A DNA stretch of 64,000 bases from NCBI RefSeq assembly GCF_049445855.1, contig NZ_JBMSDV010000003.1, forward strand, positions 186,001-250,000, written 5' to 3'. The position numbers were made by a program, and so were the translations under genes. Shown piece after piece: positions 1-11,977 of this stretch. How positions within the stretch are numbered: position 1 is the stretch's first letter; each line of letters begins with the position of its first letter. This DNA comes from JAGOCV01 sp049445855. Its GTDB lineage: Bacteria; Pseudomonadota; Gammaproteobacteria; Burkholderiales; Burkholderiaceae_C. A model generated the notes under the pieces. The model had not been told where the DNA came from. It did no database searches and saw only the letters and a list, made by a program, of their open reading frames with translations.

Positions 1-641
1 GCGCGTTCCGCGCCTGCTTCGGCCATTCGCGCATCGGCTGCTTTCGGTACGCGGGGCGCAGCATAGGCGGCCGTGCCGACACACGACAACACGAAGACGG
101 CGTAGCCGGCTGACCAGGCCCAGGCCTGCGTTTCCAATGGCCAGACCGGCTCCACGATGAACGGATAGGTCAGCAGCCCGAGCATGGATGCGAGGTTGGA
201 AAGCGCGTAGAGCCGGTAGGTGTGCGCGGCGCCGCTGCCCGTGCGATGCACGAGGCCCCACCATGCCTGCATGAGCGGCCCGGTGGTCGAGAGCATGAGG
301 TAGGGCACGCCGACCGCGCCAGCCAGCACCATCAGAACGCCGAGCTCGGGTTGCTGGCCGAACGCATCGCGCAGCGCAGCGCTGGCGGCCACCGGCAAGG
401 CCAACAGGCTGACGGCCAGCAGCGCGCCATGCACGGCGATCTGCCGGCGTGGGGCCAGCAATCGCGACAGCGCATGCACATAGGCATAACCCAGCAGCAG
501 CTCGAGCTGGAAGAACATCAGGCAGACGCTCCAAACGGAAGACGAGCCGCCGAACCAGGGCAGGATCATCTTCGCCACGATCGGCTGGATCTGGAAAAGC
601 AGGAACGCCGACAGGAAGACCGTCAGTGCGAACAGTGGCAT
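1..641 (-). CDS. fused MFS/spermidine-synthase-like membrane protein (5' part, cut by window edge)
   Basis: Only the first 213 codons lie in the window; the 3' part continues past the left edge. The protein begins MPLFALTVFLSAFLLFQIQP and is a run of hydrophobic helices. An early segment ending ILPWFGGSSSVW resembles the N-terminal membrane half of the fused MFS/spermidine synthase family, whose C-terminal half is a spermidine-synthase-like fold. Further in, LMLSTTGPLMQAWW and YRLYALSNLASMLGLL are also typical of that family. No strong ribosome binding site precedes the ATG at 641, so the start could lie slightly elsewhere. The true substrate of this family is not settled. The C-terminal domain is not visible, so the full architecture is inferred. 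Confidence 0.65.
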   Translation of the reverse strand, partial: MPLFALTVFLSAFLLFQIQPIVAKMILPWFGGSSSVWSVCLMFFQLELLLGYAYVHALSRLLAPRRQIAVHGALLAVSLLALPVAASAALRDAFGQQPELGVLMVLAGAVGVPYLMLSTTGPLMQAWWGLVHRTGSGAAHTYRLYALSNLASMLGLLTYPFIVEPVWPLETQAWAWSAGYAVFVLSCVGTAAYAAPRVPKAADARMAEAGAER

Positions 642-721
642 GGCTCAAGTCCCGGGAGGAGGAAATTCGCCCGGTGCGAAAACCGTGGGGGAGGGCGCTG
701 CGAGTGGTGCGCCCTTCACGT

Positions 722-1354
722 TCAGACCAGGTTGTTGCGGATGGCGTAGGCCGTGATCGCCGCGTTGGACGTGAGGTTGAGTTTTTCCATCACGCGCGTG
801 CGGTAGACGCTCACCGTCTTGGGGCTGAGCATGAGCTCTTCGGCGATGTCCGACAGCTTCTTGCCGGAGGCGATCTTCACCAGTGTCTGCAGTTCGCGTT
901 CCGACAGCGCGGCATGCGGCGCGCTTTCCTGCAGCGGGTGATGCAGGCTTTCCACCAGCATCTGCGCCACTTCCGGTGTGACGAACTTGCGGCCCTGCGC
1001 CACGGTGCGCGTGGCGTTGATCAGTTCTTCCGGGTTGCCGGCCTTGTTGACGTAGCCCTGCGCGCCCGCACGCAGGCAGCGGATGGCGTACTGGTCTTCC
1101 GTGAACATCGACACCACCAGCACCTTGATGCCGGGGTCGGTTTCCTTCAGCGCGGCCAGCACTTCGAGGCCGCTGCGGCCGGGCATGTTCAGGTCGAGCA
1201 GCAGCACGTCGCATTGCGCGGTGCGCAGCACTTCGCGCAACTCGGCATAGCCGCCGGCTTCGCCGGTGACGCGGATGTCGGTCGCCTCGGCCAGCGTGTC
1301 GCGGATGCCGCGACGCACCACGGCGTGGTCGTCGCACAGAACGACGTGGATCAT
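722..1354 (-). CDS. NarL/FixJ-family response regulator
   Basis: A 210-residue DNA-binding response regulator. The receiver domain fills roughly residues 1-120, with an acidic pair near the start (VVLCDDHAVVRRG), phosphoacceptor Asp in LLLDLNMPGRSG and the conserved Lys in GYVNKAGN. A LuxR-type helix-turn-helix follows at about 145-205 (LSERELQTLVKIASGKKLSDIA, then LSPKTVSVYRTRVMEKL). Its ATG overlaps the stop codon of the upstream kinase gene by four bases, so the two are translationally coupled and almost certainly form a cognate pair. The kinase has the HisKA_3 type of dimerisation domain that normally partners NarL-type regulators. Target genes cannot be told from the sequence. Confidence 0.9.
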   Translation of the reverse strand: MIHVVLCDDHAVVRRGIRDTLAEATDIRVTGEAGGYAELREVLRTAQCDVLLLDLNMPGRSGLEVLAALKETDPGIKVLVVSMFTEDQYAIRCLRAGAQGYVNKAGNPEELINATRTVAQGRKFVTPEVAQMLVESLHHPLQESAPHAALSERELQTLVKIASGKKLSDIAEELMLSPKTVSVYRTRVMEKLNLTSNAAITAYAIRNNLV

Positions 1355-2469
1355 GCGGCGCCCTTCGCAACGCCGGCCAGCGGAATCTGCACCGGATGCA
1401 GCGGCACGGACAGGATGATGGCCGTGCCGATGCCGTCGCGGTTGGAGATGTCGAGCCAGCCGTCCACCATGCGTGCGCGTTCGCTCAGGCCCTTGAGGCC
1501 GAAGGCCTTGGGCTTGTCCAGCGCCTCGCGCGGCAGGCCGCGCCCATCGTCGGCAACTTCCAGCGTCAGCACGCCTTCGGCGTCGGACAGGTCGATGGTG
1601 ACGTTGTTGCACTCGGCGTGCTTGGCGATGTTGGTCAGGGCTTCCTGTGCGGTCCGGTAGGCCACGAGCTGGATGGCGTCCGGCGCACGGATCTTCTCGT
1701 GGCTCGACTTGAAGCTGGTGGCGACGCCGGTGCGCTTCTCGAAGTTGCGGGCCAGCCAGTCGATGGCGGTGACCAGGCCCTGGTCGAGGATGGGTGGGCG
1801 CAGGTCGAGCACGATGCGCTGGCTCGCGTCGATGGCGTGGCGCAGCATCTCGAGCGCGGTGTTCACATGCTCCTTCGTGCCCGGCTCCTTGCTGTGGCGC
1901 GAAATCCATGCGAGGTCGAACTTCACCGCAGCGAGCGCGCCGCCGATCTCGTCGTGCACGTCACGCGCAAGGGAGGTGCGCTCTTCCTCGATGCGCATCT
2001 GCAGGTATTCGGACAGCTCGGTCGAGCGGCGAACCGCGTCGGCCAGTTCGGCGTCGGAGCGCTCCTTCGCGTCGCGGCGCTGGCGCGCTTCGATGGCGCT
2101 GTGCACCACATGCGCAAGCTTGCCCAGGTTGTCCTTGCGCACGAAGTCGCTCACGCCCTTGCGCAGCGCATCGACCACGTTCTCGTCGCCGATGGCGCTG
2201 GACAGCAGCACGAAGGGCGGCACGCGCGGCAACTGGCTGCTTTCGTTCCAGGCTTCCAGCGCGGTGAAGCCGGGCAGGTGGTAGTCGGCCAGCACCACGT
2301 CATAGTGGCCGCTTTGCAGGCGGGCCATGAAGTCGGCCATCGTGTCGGTGCGCACGATCCGGAATTCGGTGCCGCTTTCCTTGAGCGCCAGCTGCGCCAG
2401 TTCATGATCGTCCGCCGAGTCCTCCAGGTGAAGGATGCGGATGGGACGCGCGGAAGCGGACGAGGGCAT
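1351..2469 (-). CDS. hybrid sensor: N-terminal receiver plus NarX-type histidine kinase
   Basis: About 372 residues from the ATG at 2469; an upstream in-frame start at 2508 would add 13 residues. Residues 10-130 form a receiver domain (ILHLEDSADDHELAQ, VVLADYHLPGF). This is followed by a HisKA_3 dimerisation segment with the phospho-acceptor His in SLARDVHDEIGGALAAVKF and a HATPase_c domain (AQEALTNIAKHAE, VADDGRGLP, FGLKGLSERARMVDGWL). There is no transmembrane segment or sensory PAS domain, so the protein is cytosolic and probably takes its signal through the receiver, from another kinase. It overlaps the downstream regulator gene by four bases. Confidence 0.85.
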   Translation of the reverse strand: MPSSASARPIRILHLEDSADDHELAQLALKESGTEFRIVRTDTMADFMARLQSGHYDVVLADYHLPGFTALEAWNESSQLPRVPPFVLLSSAIGDENVVDALRKGVSDFVRKDNLGKLAHVVHSAIEARQRRDAKERSDAELADAVRRSTELSEYLQMRIEEERTSLARDVHDEIGGALAAVKFDLAWISRHSKEPGTKEHVNTALEMLRHAIDASQRIVLDLRPPILDQGLVTAIDWLARNFEKRTGVATSFKSSHEKIRAPDAIQLVAYRTAQEALTNIAKHAECNNVTIDLSDAEGVLTLEVADDGRGLPREALDKPKAFGLKGLSERARMVDGWLDISNRDGIGTAIILSVPLHPVQIPLAGVAKGAA

Positions 2470-2527
2470 AGTGCCGATGATAGGCCAGCCGGGCCCGGGT
2501 TGCCGCATCGGATGTGGGCTGTTTGCC

Positions 2528-4174
2528 TCAGAGCATTTCGTCGGGAGCGAACGGCGAGACCAGCTTCAGCATGATCTGCAGGCCGGTCGATGCGCCAGGC
2601 TCGCTCCGCTCGTCTTCCAGGCCGGACTTCGGCGGCGCCCGCCAGAGCAGTTTGCCGTTGCCGTCGAGCGCCATGCGCCAGGCGTCCCGTTCGAGCGTCG
2701 GTTCGATCATGTCGCGCGCCGCACGCGAGAGTGAAACGCTGCGTATGAGCAAGGCCACTTCGCTGTTCTGCAACTGCGAGCGCAGGTCCAGGTTCATCGA
2801 GCCGACCACGAGGATGCGGTCATCCATGACGATGGTCTTGGCGTGCAGGCTGGCGCGTGAATCCGCGCTGGCACCCAGGCCTGACGAACCGAAAGCCCCG
2901 CCGGCCGCCTGCGACTCGGCGCGCATCTCGTACAGCTCCACGCCCATCCTGATGAGGTCATGCCGGTAGCGCGCGTAGCCGACGTGGGCGATCGGGGCGT
3001 CATTGGATGCGAGCGAATTGGTCAGCACGCGCACACGCACATTGCGTTTCCGCAGTGCAGCGAACTCTTCCATCATGCGTGGTCCGGGGACGAAGTAGGG
3101 CGAGACGATGAGCAGGTCGCCACGTGCCCGCGCCATCAGGCGCAACAGGCCGTCCACCAGCGTGTCCTGCGTTTCTTCGGGCGGGGCTTCCTTGTCGGGG
3201 TCGAGCTTGCCGGGCTTGTCGACCAGCATGAGCGCCGGTGCCCAGGTCAGGGCCAGCCGACCGGTGCGGATGCCTTCGTCGATGGTCGATGGCGTGTCCG
3301 GCAAAGGCGGTTTGGGCGCGGGCGTCTTGTCCTGCGCGGTGGTGCCTGCCTCGCTACTGACTTCCTTTTTGGGTACGGCGACTTCCGGCACAGGCCCGAG
3401 GAGCTTTTCCATCTCGGACTGGCTCAAGAGCGATTCGACGGGATAGGCGAGCTTGTTGTTCCAGTAGGCATCGAAACTGCGTGACAGATCGCCCACGATC
3501 GCGCCCGCAGCGAGGATGTCCAGGTCGACGAAGTTGCTATCCTGCCCCTGGCCGAAATAGGCGTCGCCGATGTTGCGCCCGCCCGTGATGGCCAGCGCGC
3601 CGTCGGCGATGAACACCTTGTTGTGCATGCGTTGCTGGATCCGGTCGACATCGCCCAGCGAACCCAGGATGCGACCGAGCATCGATCCGCGCATGCCCGG
3701 CAGCGGGTTGAACATGCGGATCTCGATGTTGCGGTCGGCCATGAGGCGCAGCACATGCGCGTCGCGACCGCTGGCGTTCAGATCGTCGAGCAGGATGCGC
3801 ACGCGCACGCCGCGCTGTGCCGCCGCACGCACGCGGGCCAGCAGGGCGTCGGTGCTCGCGTCCTGCTTGATGGCGTAGTACTGCAGGTCGAGCGACTTCT
3901 GCGCGGCATCGACCATCGAGATGCGGCTGGTGTAGGCCGAGTCTGCCTGCCCCAGCAACGCAAATCCCGAACCTGATGCGCCCGCAGGCTGACTGGCCAC
4001 GACGAGCCGGCCAAGCGGCGTGGTGCCGGGCGCGTTGAAGGCGTGGGAAACGGGGCGCTCGACGTTGTCAGGCAGGCTGGCGCAGGCGCCGAGGCCCAGC
4101 GCGGAGGCAGCGATGAGCAGCTTTGCAAGAAAGAGTCGGTATGCGGTCCATGGGGAGCGGGGCAAGACTCGCAT
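2528..4174 (-). CDS. phospholipase D family lipoprotein, cardiolipin-synthase (ClsC)-like
   Basis: A 548-residue protein with an N-terminal signal ending in the lipobox LGACAS, so it is probably a lipoprotein. It has two PLD catalytic motifs of the HxKx4D type, HNKVFIAD near the middle and HAKTIVMD near the C-terminus. Both are followed by the usual glycine/asparagine segment (ITGGRNIGDAYF and VVGSMNLDLRS). Two HKD motifs in one chain are needed for phosphatidyl transfer, so the enzyme looks active. The family resemblance is to ClsC-type cardiolipin synthases. A Pro/Lys-rich linker lies between the halves. The ATG at 4174 is preferred over a TTG 45 bases upstream because it places the signal peptide near the N-terminus. 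Confidence 0.85.
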   Translation of the reverse strand: MRVLPRSPWTAYRLFLAKLLIAASALGLGACASLPDNVERPVSHAFNAPGTTPLGRLVVASQPAGASGSGFALLGQADSAYTSRISMVDAAQKSLDLQYYAIKQDASTDALLARVRAAAQRGVRVRILLDDLNASGRDAHVLRLMADRNIEIRMFNPLPGMRGSMLGRILGSLGDVDRIQQRMHNKVFIADGALAITGGRNIGDAYFGQGQDSNFVDLDILAAGAIVGDLSRSFDAYWNNKLAYPVESLLSQSEMEKLLGPVPEVAVPKKEVSSEAGTTAQDKTPAPKPPLPDTPSTIDEGIRTGRLALTWAPALMLVDKPGKLDPDKEAPPEETQDTLVDGLLRLMARARGDLLIVSPYFVPGPRMMEEFAALRKRNVRVRVLTNSLASNDAPIAHVGYARYRHDLIRMGVELYEMRAESQAAGGAFGSSGLGASADSRASLHAKTIVMDDRILVVGSMNLDLRSQLQNSEVALLIRSVSLSRAARDMIEPTLERDAWRMALDGNGKLLWRAPPKSGLEDERSEPGASTGLQIMLKLVSPFAPDEML

Positions 4175-4251
4175 GTCGTGGCGACCGCTCGGGGCGGGGC
4201 AGAGTTGTTGTGGGCTCAATGTAGCCCAGCGCCCGCTGCCCGCCTGTGGGA

Positions 4252-6144
4252 CTAAGCCGACAAGTTCTCCCAGCGTTCGAGCACATTCATGAGTTCCTCC
4301 TCGATCTGCGCCTCCCGCGCGTGCAATTGCGTGGCGCGCCCCGCATCCTGCGCATAGATGGTGCCGTCGGCCAGCGTGTCGCGGATGTCTGCCTGCTCTT
4401 TTTCCAGGGCCTCGATGCGCTGGGGCAGGCCATCCAGTTCGCGCTGCTCCTTGTAGCTGAGTTTGCGGCGGGCGGGCGCCTGCGCCGGGTTGCCCGCGGT
4501 GGCGATCTGGGCGGGGGCGTTGGCGGCGCGGGATGGCTCGGCAGCAGCCGCTTTGGTGAACGCTTGCGAACGGGCTGATTGCAGCAGCCAGTCCTCGACG
4601 CTGCCTTCATATTCGCGCCAGCGACCGGGCTGCTGGTCGCCTTCCCAGGCGACGATGCTGGTGGCCACGTTGTCCATGAAGCGCCTGTCATGGCTGACGA
4701 GGAACACCGTGCCCTTGTAGTTCTGAAGCAGTTCTTCCAGCAACTCCAGCGTATCGATGTCCAGGTCGTTGGTCGGTTCGTCCAGCACCAGCACATTGGC
4801 GGGTCGCGCGAACAGCCGTGCCAGCAAAAGGCGGTTGCGCTCACCGCCGGACAGCGAGCGCACGGGCGACGTGGCGCGTGCGGGCGAAAAAAGGAAGTCG
4901 TCCAGATAGCTCTTCACGTGCTTGCGCTGGTTGTTGATCTCGATCCACTCGCTGCCGGGACTGATGAAGTCTTCCAGCGTGGCGTTGAGATCCAGCGCAT
5001 CACGCATCTGGTCGAAGTAAGCAACTTCAAGGTTCGCGCCCTGGCGGATCTGGCCGGAGTCGGGCTGCATCTCGCCCAGAATGAGTTTCAGCAGCGTGGT
5101 TTTGCCGGCGCCGTTGGGGCCGAGCAGGCCGACCTTGTCCCCACGCAGGAATGTGGCGGTGAAGTTGTCGACGATCTGCTTGTCGCCAAGACGGATGGAG
5201 ACATCCCTGAGCTCCGCGACGATCTTTCCGCTGGGTAGTCCGCGCGCGACGTCCAGCTGGACACTTCCGAGTGCTTCACGACGCTCAGCGCGCTGCCGGC
5301 GCAGTTGCTCGAGGCGGCCGATGCGGCTCTGGCTGCGTGTGCGCCGGGCCTCGACGCCCTTGCGGATCCAGACTTCCTCTTGTGCAAGCAGCTTGTCGGC
5401 CTTGGCGTTGATCACCATTTCCTGCGCGAGCTGGTCTTCCTTTTGCACCAGATACTGCGCGAAGTTGCCCGGGAACGAGCGGAACTGCCCGCGATCGAGT
5501 TCAACGATGCGCGTTGCGACGCGATCCAGAAACGCCCGGTCGTGGGTGATCACGACGATGCTTCCCCTGTATGCAAGCAGCAGTTGCTCCAGCCATTGGA
5601 TAGAGGCGAGGTCCAGGTGATTGGTCGGCTCGTCCAGCAGCAACACGTCGGGTTTGGCTACCAGTGCCTGCGCCAGGGCAACACGCTTGCGGACGCCGCC
5701 AGACAGCGTGCCGATCACGGCATCACGCCGCAGGTGCAGGCGCTCCAGTGTTTCCTCGACGCGCTGCTCCCAGTTCCATCCGTCCAGCGCCTCGATGCGG
5801 GACTGCAACGCATCCAGTTTCACGCTGTCGGTCGTGGACAGATAGTCGTCTCGTAGTTGGGCGACTTCGCCGAGTCCCGCCTTCACAGCCTCGAATACAG
5901 TCCACTCGGGCCTGAGCGCAGGCTCCTGCGCGACATACGCCACCCGGAGTTCCAGCTGCGCCTGCATCACGCCGTCGTCGGGCTTTTCCATGCCCGCCAG
6001 TATTTTCAGGAAGGAGGATTTGCCAGTGCCATTGCGGCCGATGAGGCCGACGCGCTCCTGTTCTTCGAGCGAGAAATTCGCTCCATCCAGCAGAGCGACG
6101 TGACCGAAGGCGAGGTGCGCCCCCAATAGAGTGAGTAGTGCCAT
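4252..6144 (-). CDS. uup: ABC-F family ATPase (Uup-like)
   Basis: A 630-residue protein with two ABC ATPase domains and no membrane segment, the ABC-F layout. Walker A motifs are GRNGTGKSS and GPNGAGKTT. Signature motifs are LSGGVRKRVALAQ and LSGGERNRLLLARL, each followed by a Walker B ending DEPTNHLD or DEPTNDLD. The C-terminal 80 residues form a charged coiled-coil stalk (KLSYKEQRELDGLPQRIEALEK is representative), which is typical of Uup rather than EttA. ABC-F proteins act on ribosomes; Uup has also been linked to transposon excision and branched DNA. The ATG at 6144 starts the conserved N-terminus. The gene is divergent from the rRNA operon. Confidence 0.88.
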   Translation of the reverse strand: MALLTLLGAHLAFGHVALLDGANFSLEEQERVGLIGRNGTGKSSFLKILAGMEKPDDGVMQAQLELRVAYVAQEPALRPEWTVFEAVKAGLGEVAQLRDDYLSTTDSVKLDALQSRIEALDGWNWEQRVEETLERLHLRRDAVIGTLSGGVRKRVALAQALVAKPDVLLLDEPTNHLDLASIQWLEQLLLAYRGSIVVITHDRAFLDRVATRIVELDRGQFRSFPGNFAQYLVQKEDQLAQEMVINAKADKLLAQEEVWIRKGVEARRTRSQSRIGRLEQLRRQRAERREALGSVQLDVARGLPSGKIVAELRDVSIRLGDKQIVDNFTATFLRGDKVGLLGPNGAGKTTLLKLILGEMQPDSGQIRQGANLEVAYFDQMRDALDLNATLEDFISPGSEWIEINNQRKHVKSYLDDFLFSPARATSPVRSLSGGERNRLLLARLFARPANVLVLDEPTNDLDIDTLELLEELLQNYKGTVFLVSHDRRFMDNVATSIVAWEGDQQPGRWREYEGSVEDWLLQSARSQAFTKAAAAEPSRAANAPAQIATAGNPAQAPARRKLSYKEQRELDGLPQRIEALEKEQADIRDTLADGTIYAQDAGRATQLHAREAQIEEELMNVLERWENLSA

Positions 6145-6219
6145 GGGGCGATTATTCGGCTGAACATGAGTCCCCAGAGCGCGGCGCGCGCACCCGCTCA
6201 CAAAAACTTTTGCGGGCGT

Positions 6220-6249
6220 TTGCAATTGCCGAAAATACCGTGCTATAGT
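6220..6249 (+). promoter_or_regulatory. rRNA operon promoter P1
   Basis: A -35 box TTGCAA (6220-6225) and a -10 box TATAGT (6244-6249) separated by 18 bp. It is the first of three promoter-like modules upstream of the 16S gene. The bases after the -10 (CGATGGCTCTGCTGA) are nearly repeated after P2 and partly after P3. It has the weakest -35 of the three. This is a prediction from consensus match and spacing only. Confidence 0.6.
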
Positions 6250-6332
6250 CGATGGCTCTGCTGAACGAAACGGCTCGCAAACGAACCGGCCCCGACGGCA
6301 GAAAGAAGCGAAAGCTTCACGACAGCTTCGAG

Positions 6333-6362
6333 TTGACGGAAATAAAAAAACCGGTATATAAT
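6333..6362 (+). promoter_or_regulatory. rRNA operon promoter P2
   Basis: TTGACG (6333-6338), an 18-bp spacer and a perfect TATAAT (6357-6362). It is followed by TCGAGGCTCTGCTGA, almost the same downstream block as at P1. The A-rich spacer suits a strong sigma-70 promoter. Confidence 0.75.
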
Positions 6363-6420
6363 TCGAGGCTCTGCTGAAAACGAATCGAAAAGATTCGACG
6401 AAAGCAGCAAGAAAAAAAGT

Positions 6421-6450
6421 TTGACAGGTTCTTCAAAAACGTGTGATAAT
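6421..6450 (+). promoter_or_regulatory. rRNA operon promoter P3
   Basis: A perfect -35 TTGACA (6421-6426), an 18-bp spacer and GATAAT (6445-6450) preceded by TGT, giving an extended -10 feel. The following bases TCAAGGCTTCGCTGA are a diverged copy of the block behind P1 and P2. It is the promoter closest to the 16S gene. Confidence 0.75.
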
Positions 6451-6665
6451 TCAAGGCTTCGCTGATCGCAGCAAAGCAAACGCAGAAGGAAATTCTGCGG
6501 TGTTCGTTAAAAACATACAGCCGATAAGCGTGGGCGTTTGAAGGTGATTGCCAAGTTCTTCGGAACTAAGTCGCAAGACTTTTAAACGCTCATGAGAATA
6601 GAAGTGAAGTTCACTTCAATTCCGTTTTTATGAGTGGCCTCGAAAGAGGCAAACAATTCAAGATC
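6451..6665 (+). promoter_or_regulatory. rRNA leader with boxA-like site, hairpin and pre-16S processing arm
   Basis: The leader contains a 7-bp perfect hairpin (CGCAGAA at 6481, TTCTGCG ending 6499) directly before a boxA-like element TGTTCGTTAAAAA (6501-6513), the arrangement used for rRNA antitermination. Bases 6519-6542 can pair with 8219-8242 behind the 16S gene over 24 positions with one mismatch and two G-U pairs; this is the expected RNase III processing stem of pre-16S RNA. No protein gene is seen in the 6145-6665 interval. Confidence 0.75.
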
Positions 6666-8200
<1,535 letters not shown>

Positions 8201-8269
8201 CTGGAAACTGCAATCTAATTTAAACGCCCACACTTATCGGTTGTTGGAAGAAGTCGACTTGTCGACATT

Positions 8270-8346
8270 GGGTCTGTAGCTCAGCTGGTTAGAGCACCGT
8301 CTTGATAAGGCGGGGGTCGTTGGTTCGAGCCCAACTAGACCCACCA
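8270..8346 (+). tRNA. tRNA-Ile (anticodon GAT)
   Basis: A 77-nt cloverleaf with acceptor GGGTCTG pairing to TAGACCC, anticodon GAT at 8304-8306, the GGTTCGAGCC T-arm and an encoded CCA end. It sits in the 16S-23S spacer and is released from the rRNA precursor. Confidence 0.97.
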
Positions 8347-8375
8347 ATTTCTTCCGATACTCAAGTGAGGAAATC

Positions 8376-8451
8376 GGGGGATTAGCTCAGCTGGGAGAGC
8401 ACCTGCTTTGCAAGCAGGGGGTCGTCGGTTCGATCCCGTCATCCTCCACCA
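8376..8451 (+). tRNA. tRNA-Ala (anticodon TGC)
   Basis: A 76-nt cloverleaf with acceptor GGGGGAT pairing to ATCCTCC, anticodon TGC at 8409-8411, the T-arm CGGTTCGATCCCG and an encoded CCA. It is the second spacer tRNA, 29 nt behind tRNA-Ile, the usual order in proteobacterial rRNA operons. Confidence 0.97.
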
Positions 8452-8510
8452 TTTCTTCTGACATCTTTTCAACACCAAAGAGGCTTCGGTCAACTGAGGC
8501 TTTTTTGTTG

Positions 8511-8532
8511 TTGATCGATATCTATCGATCAA
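8511..8532 (+). repeat. 10-bp inverted repeat in the 16S-23S spacer
   Basis: TTGATCGATA (8511-8520) is followed after two bases by its exact reverse complement TATCGATCAA (8523-8532). In RNA this folds as an 8-bp stem with a small loop. It sits just before the spacer boxA and is probably part of the transcribed spacer fold. Confidence 0.7.
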
Positions 8533-8537
8533 TCGGC

Positions 8538-8550
8538 TGTTCTTTAACAA
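8538..8550 (+). promoter_or_regulatory. spacer boxA antitermination element
   Basis: TGTTCTTTAACAA matches the boxA consensus recognised by NusB/NusE closely. It lies between tRNA-Ala and 23S, where a second boxA is normally found. Confidence 0.8.
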
Positions 8551-8569
8551 TTCATAGAGTCGAATCAGC

Positions 8570-8620
8570 GTTGTTAGCGGAAAGAGCGTCATGGCTCACC
8601 GTGCCGCTAACAACATTTTT
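8570..8620 (+). repeat. long hairpin plus T-run in the 16S-23S spacer
   Basis: GTTGTTAGCGG (8570-8580) and CCGCTAACAAC (8604-8614) form a perfect 11-bp stem around a 23-nt loop, followed by ATTTTTT. It looks like an intrinsic terminator, but it lies inside the rRNA transcription unit and downstream of boxA. It may be an RNA processing structure or an attenuator that the boxA complex reads through. The remaining 8621-8792 holds only the pre-23S leader, including a GTTTC-GCAA-GAAAC tetraloop hairpin at 8766-8779. Confidence 0.6.
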
Positions 8621-8792
8621 TGATTGCGTCAAAACGAAATTCAAACTTTGTTTGTATTTCAAGTAATGACGAATCGTTCTCTTGATAGCAATATCAAGGA
8701 ATCATTCACATTACGGCATAACGCGCCAGGTGAAAGACCTGGCAAGTCCTTGAAAATTTGCTTTGGTTTCGCAAGAAACGTCAAAGTTATAG

Positions 8793-11667
<2,875 letters not shown>

Positions 11668-11778
11668 ATAACTTTGATCTCGAATCAAGGTTGTTATGCC
11701 AAGTGACGCAGTCAAATAAATGCTGATTTAGCTCTATGAATTGGTTGCCAAGACCATGGTCTTGGTGACGACAAGTTA

Positions 11779-11893
11779 TGCCTGATGACCATAGCGAGGT
11801 GGTACCACTCCTTCCCATCCCGAACAGGACAGTGAAACGCCTCTGCGCCGATGATAGTGCGGATTCCCGTGTGAAAGTAGGACATCGTCAGGC
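11779..11893 (+). rRNA. rrf: 5S ribosomal RNA
   Basis: A molecule of about 115 nt. Helix I pairs GCCTGA (11780-11785) with TCAGGC (11888-11893). The internal CCCATCCCGAACAGGACAG segment is characteristic of 5S RNA. It is the last gene of the rRNA operon. Confidence 0.95.
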
Positions 11894-11906
11894 TCTTACA
11901 GCCCGA

Positions 11907-11942
11907 AAGCCCGACCAGTTATCTGGTCGGGCTTTTGTTTTT
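11907..11942 (+). terminator. intrinsic terminator of the rRNA operon
   Basis: A perfect 12-bp GC-rich stem (11907-11918 with 11923-11934), a TTAT tetraloop and a T-rich tail TTTTGTTTTT. It lies 13 bp past the 5S end and 35 bp before the convergent metallohydrolase gene, so it also isolates the two transcription units. Confidence 0.93.
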
Positions 11943-11977
11943 GGTTGATCGATTTGCCTGAATTGGCAAGACGTCAT

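Noticed and set aside
8484..8508. GAGGCTTCGGTCAACTGAGGCTTTTTT as a terminator after tRNA-Ala
   Set aside because: The repeated GAGGCTT blocks are direct, not inverted, and no convincing stem forms before the T-run.
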